DNA of 7,425 bases from Cyanobacteria bacterium M_surface_7_m2_040 (GTDB lineage: Bacteria; Cyanobacteriota; Cyanobacteriia; PCC-6307; Cyanobiaceae): contig VGPQ01000061.1 in assembly GCA_016882555.1 (NCBI GenBank), positions 1 through 7,425 on the forward strand. The letters run 5' to 3'. Below, piece by piece: positions 4,978 through 7,425 of this stretch. The stretch's first letter is position 1, and each line of letters starts with the position of its first letter. Both the position numbers and the translations under genes were made by a program. The notes below the pieces were generated by a model, which saw nothing but the letters and a program-made list of their open reading frames with translations, did not search any database and had not been told where the DNA came from.

Positions 4978-5052
4978 ATGCCTGAATCCATGTCTGAAGC
5001 TCTCCGGATCCGTACAGCCTCAAGGTTTCTGCGACTGAGGCTGATCGGGTGA
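4978..5052 (+). CDS. Possible 24-codon leader ORF overlapping the gpmI start
   Basis: ATG 4978 opens a frame of 24 codons beginning [17 protein letters not shown] and ending at TGA 5050-5052, so its stop overlaps the gpmI GTG in a GTGA arrangement typical of translationally coupled genes. A GAGG lies 4 nt before the ATG, and the gpmI Shine-Dalgarno (GAGG 5037-5040) is inside the frame. The peptide is basic (five Arg) and unlike any family known to me. Such a short frame can arise by chance; the overlap and ribosome-binding site are what raise it above noise. Confidence 0.25.
   Translation: MPESMSEALRIRTASRFLRLRLIG
5037..5040 (+). promoter_or_regulatory. Shine-Dalgarno supporting the gpmI GTG start
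   Basis: GAGG, 8 nt before GTG 5049. The alternative ATG at 5079 has no Shine-Dalgarno. Confidence 0.55.
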
Positions 5053-6716
5053 CCACAGTCTCCCAGCACGCGTCGACGATGGGTGTCTCCGCCGATGGCA
5101 CAACAACACCAGGGGCGCATCACAACGGCGTTGTCGCACCTGTTGTGCTGGCCATTCTGGATGGCTGGGGCTATAGCCCCAATGATCGGCACAACGCCAT
5201 CCGCAGTGCCGAGACGCCGGTCATGGATGCGCTCTGGCATGCCTATCCCCACACCCTGATCGAAGCCAGCGGGGGGGCCGTCGGCCTGCCCGACGAGCAG
5301 ATGGGCAACTCCGAAGTCGGGCACCTCACGATCGGATCAGGTCGCATCATTCGCCAGGAACTGGTGCGCATCAGCCAGGCCGTGCGCGACGGGTCCATCG
5401 CCACCAACCCCGCCCTCAATGCCCTGGCCGACACCCTGCTGGCGCAGGACGGCACCCTGCATCTGATCGGCCTCTGCTCCGATGGTGGTGTGCACAGCCA
5501 CATCGCCCATCTCGGCGGCCTGTTGCAGTGGGCCGCCGGCCGTGGCCTCAGCAAGGTCTGCATTCATGTGATCACCGACGGCCGCGACACGGCTCCCACC
5601 AGTGCCTGCGGCTTCATCCAAACGATCGAGGCGCAGATCCAGGCCGCCGGTGTGGGTGCAATCACCACCCTCTGTGGCCGCTACTGGGCCATGGATCGCG
5701 ACAACCGCTGGGAGCGCACCGAAAAGGCCTATCGCCTGCTGACCGAACCCAGTGCCCTCTGCAACCTCAGCGCCACTGATGTGCTCGCCGAGTCGTACGC
5801 CAACGATGTCAGTGATGAGTTCCTCGAGCCGGTGCGGCTTGCTGAGGGCCTGATCCAGAGCGGCGATGGCGTGGTCTGTTTCAACTTCAGGCCTGATCGG
5901 GTGCGCCAGCTGATCCGGGCCCTGGTGCTCGACACGTTTGAGCCCTTCCAGCGCGAAGCGATCACCCCCCTGGCGGTGGTCACCTTCACGCAATACGAAA
6001 AAGGCCTGCCCGTGTCGGTGGCCTTTCCCCCGGAATCGCTCGACGGGCTGCTGGGCCAGGTGGTCTCGGAAGCGGGCCTGCGCCAGTTCCGCACCGCCGA
6101 AACCGAGAAGTACCCCCATGTGACTTATTTCATGAACGGGGGCATTGAGCAGGCCTTCCCTGGTGAAGACCGCCACCTGGTGCCCTCACCCCGGGTGGCC
6201 ACCTACGACCAGGCCCCCGCCATGTCGGCTGAACAACTCACCGACAACTGCATCGCGGCGATCAACAAAGGCATCTATTCGCTGGTGGTGATCAATTACG
6301 CCAACCCCGACATGGTCGGGCACACCGGGCAGATGGACGCCACCCAGGTGGCGATCGCCATGGTCGACCGCTGCGTCGGTCGCCTGATGGAAGCCACCAA
6401 CCGCATGGGCGGCACCCTGTTGATCACCGCCGATCACGGCAATGCCGAAATGATGGAAGGCCCCGACGGTCGCGCTTGGACCGCTCACACCACCAACCCC
6501 GTGCCGGTGATCCTGGTGGAAGGCGAACAACGCAAGATCCCCGGCCATGGCACGGCTGTACAACTGCGCGACGGCGGCGGGCTCGCCGACATCGCACCCA
6601 CCCTGCTGGAGATCCTCGGGCTGCCCAAGCCTGCGTTGATGAGCGGCGACAGCCTGATTCAGGCAGCCGGAACCACGGCCGGCAGCAGCCGCGTTCCCCA
6701 GACCCTGGGCATCTAG
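5049..6716 (+). CDS. gpmI: 2,3-bisphosphoglycerate-independent phosphoglycerate mutase
   Basis: This 555-residue cytoplasmic enzyme interconverts 3- and 2-phosphoglycerate, draining Calvin-cycle 3-PGA toward pyruvate. It belongs to the alkaline-phosphatase superfamily and binds two metal ions, usually Mn. Visible motifs: LAILDGWG (34-41, metal Asp38); MGNSEVGH (85-92, catalytic Ser88, phosphorylated during turnover); [12 protein letters not shown] (144-155); ITDGRDTAP (175-183); [15 protein letters not shown] (210-224); FNFRPDR (278-284); [10 protein letters not shown] (352-361); NPDMVGHTG (419-427, metal Asp421 and His425); TADHGNAE (460-467, metal Asp462 and His463); and HTTNPVP (480-486, metal His480). 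All key residues are present. The length is slightly above the usual 510-550 because of about 30 variable N-terminal residues before [15 protein letters not shown] 5049 is chosen for its GAGG; ATG 5079 is an alternative. secG follows after 9 nt. Confidence 0.95.
   Translation: MTTVSQHASTMGVSADGTTTPGAHHNGVVAPVVLAILDGWGYSPNDRHNAIRSAETPVMDALWHAYPHTLIEASGGAVGLPDEQMGNSEVGHLTIGSGRIIRQELVRISQAVRDGSIATNPALNALADTLLAQDGTLHLIGLCSDGGVHSHIAHLGGLLQWAAGRGLSKVCIHVITDGRDTAPTSACGFIQTIEAQIQAAGVGAITTLCGRYWAMDRDNRWERTEKAYRLLTEPSALCNLSATDVLAESYANDVSDEFLEPVRLAEGLIQSGDGVVCFNFRPDRVRQLIRALVLDTFEPFQREAITPLAVVTFTQYEKGLPVSVAFPPESLDGLLGQVVSEAGLRQFRTAETEKYPHVTYFMNGGIEQAFPGEDRHLVPSPRVATYDQAPAMSAEQLTDNCIAAINKGIYSLVVINYANPDMVGHTGQMDATQVAIAMVDRCVGRLMEATNRMGGTLLITADHGNAEMMEGPDGRAWTAHTTNPVPVILVEGEQRKIPGHGTAVQLRDGGGLADIAPTLLEILGLPKPALMSGDSLIQAAGTTAGSSRVPQTLGI
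6351..6358. repeat. HIP1 octameric palindrome
   Basis: A second exact GCGATCGC, inside gpmI, where it encodes part of the helix after the metal-binding His425. Confidence 0.75.
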
Positions 6717-6725
6717 CATTCAGCC

Positions 6726-6956
6726 ATGATCAGCACTGTCCTCTCCTGGATCTGGGTCGCCAGCGGCATCCTGCTGATCATCTCGGTGCTGTTGCACAGC
6801 CCCAAGGGCGATGGCATGGGCGGCCTGGCTGCCAGCGGCGGCTCCATGTTCAGCAGTGCCCGCAGCGCCGAGCAGACCCTGAACCGCATCAGCTGGACCC
6901 TGCTGACCATTTTTCTGGCCCTGGCCGTGGTGCTCAGCGCCGGCTGGCTCAAGTAA
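6726..6956 (+). CDS. secG: Preprotein translocase subunit SecG
   Basis: This 76-residue membrane protein is the small non-essential partner of SecY and SecE in the Sec channel, in cytoplasmic or thylakoid membrane. It shows the expected two transmembrane helices, about residues 4-23 (TVLSWIWVASGILLIISVLL) and 57-74 (SWTLLTIFLALAVVLSAG). They are joined by a Gly/Ser-rich loop with HSPKGDGMGGLAASGGSMFSS (24-44), the family's conserved cytoplasmic region. The length is typical. ATG 6726 lies 9 nt after the gpmI stop without a clear Shine-Dalgarno, so reinitiation after gpmI is likely. The gpmI-secG pairing points to cotranscription. msrB begins 36 nt downstream. Confidence 0.93.
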   Translation: MISTVLSWIWVASGILLIISVLLHSPKGDGMGGLAASGGSMFSSARSAEQTLNRISWTLLTIFLALAVVLSAGWLK

Positions 6957-6992
6957 AGCGCCAGACTGCTCTCCACTGCTGACATCTGGCCC

Positions 6993-7425
6993 ATGGAGCG
7001 TCGCTCCCTGCTCACCAGCCTTTCGGCCGGCCTGGCTGCGGCACTTGGCCTTCCCCAACGCGCCGAAGCCGCCAGCAAGGCCAGCGATCCTGCCTGGGCC
7101 CTGAGCGACGCCGAATGGAAGCGCCGGCTCAGCCCAGCGGCCTACCAGGTGCTGCGCCGTGAGGGCACCGAACCCCCATTCAGCAGCCCGCTCAACAGCG
7201 AGAAACGCCCCGGCACCTTTCACTGCGCCGGCTGCAACCTGGCCCTGTTCAGCAGCAAGGCCAAATACGACAGCGGCACCGGCTGGCCCAGCTTCTGGCA
7301 ACCCCTGGCCGGCGCCCTGGGCACCACGATCGACTTCAAGCTGATCGTGCCCCGCACCGAATACCACTGCAAACGCTGCGGCGGCCACCAGGGGCACGTG
7401 TTTGGCGACGGCCCCAGGCCCACCG
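6993..7425 (+). CDS. msrB: Peptide-methionine (R)-S-oxide reductase MsrB with Tat-like signal (3' end outside window)
   Basis: The first 144 residues of an MsrB, which reduces methionine-R-sulfoxide in proteins. The MsrB domain starts near residue 35 (WALSDAEWKRRLSPAAYQVL) and shows the zinc-binding pairs CAGC (78-81) and CKRC (126-129), plus YDSGTGWPSFW (92-102) and GGHQGHVFGDGP (130-141). The catalytic Cys normally lies further on, in a (Y/H)C-(V/I)-N-S motif beyond the window, so an intact active site is not proven. Thr96 replaces the resolving Cys found here in some MsrBs, suggesting a one-Cys mechanism. Residues 1-26 look like a Tat signal: ERRSLL, a hydrophobic core, then AEA|A, so action in the periplasm or thylakoid lumen is inferred. 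It starts at ATG 6993, 36 nt after secG, with a weak Shine-Dalgarno. Confidence 0.9.
   Translation, partial: MERRSLLTSLSAGLAAALGLPQRAEAASKASDPAWALSDAEWKRRLSPAAYQVLRREGTEPPFSSPLNSEKRPGTFHCAGCNLALFSSKAKYDSGTGWPSFWQPLAGALGTTIDFKLIVPRTEYHCKRCGGHQGHVFGDGPRPT

Larger units (their letters stand above)
4778..5048. promoter_or_regulatory. Divergent upstream region of pyrR and gpmI
   Basis: About 270 bp separate the divergent starts and should contain both promoters. No strong -10/-35 pair is evident on either strand; a minus-strand TAAAGT near 4807-4802 is a weak -10 candidate for pyrR. A perfect palindrome, GAGCATGCTC, lies at 4876-4885. The gpmI-proximal half contains the tandem repeat at 4958-4977 and a possible short leader ORF, both listed separately. 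No PyrR-binding attenuator with an intrinsic terminator could be recognised. Confidence 0.5.

Noticed and set aside
5337..6176. A 279-codon minus-strand open frame opposite gpmI
   Set aside because: gpmI is unambiguous with all catalytic motifs; the antisense translation is His/Gly-rich and has no recognisable family.
1..7425. CRISPR array, insertion sequence, phage or defence system
   Set aside because: No spaced repeat array, transposase, integrase, terminal inverted repeats or nuclease/toxin-like gene was seen; composition and gene content look like core chromosome.

Overview
The window comes from a cyanobacterium, most likely a GC-rich picocyanobacterium of the Synechococcus/Cyanobium group. 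The evidence is the set of lineage-typical proteins: the variable chain of ferredoxin:thioredoxin reductase, a cyanobacterial-type RNA polymerase omega subunit, and small proteins resembling the cyanobacterial families DUF1818 and DUF2811. Coding DNA is strongly G/C at third positions throughout. Two exact copies of the HIP1 octamer (GCGATCGC), a cyanobacterial genome hallmark, are present. The strain cannot be named from sequence alone.

Layout from left to right. (1) The hydrophobic C-terminal tail of a plus-strand membrane protein (3-131) runs 23 bp into a convergent minus-strand DUF2811-like gene (109-414). (2) About 325 bp (415-739) hold no convincing gene; a near-perfect 21-bp palindrome lies just after the DUF1818 stop. 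(3) On the minus strand, rpoZ (1189-1419) leads into the DUF1818-like gene (740-1162), 26 nt apart and probably one transcript. (4) A 74-bp divergent promoter region (1420-1493), containing a perfect 12-bp palindrome, separates rpoZ from a plus-strand run: a short, lid-less Hsp70-like ATPase (1494-3044), a single-pass membrane protein with helical TPR-like repeats (3093-3920) and ftrV (3963-4184). (5) pyrR (4187-4777, minus) converges on ftrV with only 2 bp between the stop codons. (6) A roughly 270-bp divergent region (4778-5048) carries a tandem 10-bp repeat and a possible 24-codon leader ORF. (7) The plus-strand run gpmI (5049-6716), secG (6726-6956) and a truncated msrB (6993 to the right edge) completes the window.

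Most genes are housekeeping: transcription (RpoZ), light-driven thiol redox control (FtrV), pyrimidine salvage (PyrR), glycolysis and carbon flux to 3-/2-phosphoglycerate (GpmI), protein export (SecG) and oxidative repair (MsrB). MsrB has a Tat-like signal peptide and may act outside the cytoplasm. I see no mobile element, CRISPR array, rRNA, tRNA or defence system. The least explained part is the pairing of the minimal Hsp70-like protein with a membrane-anchored helical-repeat protein directly downstream. This looks like ordinary core genome with a few regulatory and start-site puzzles, not a clear new system.
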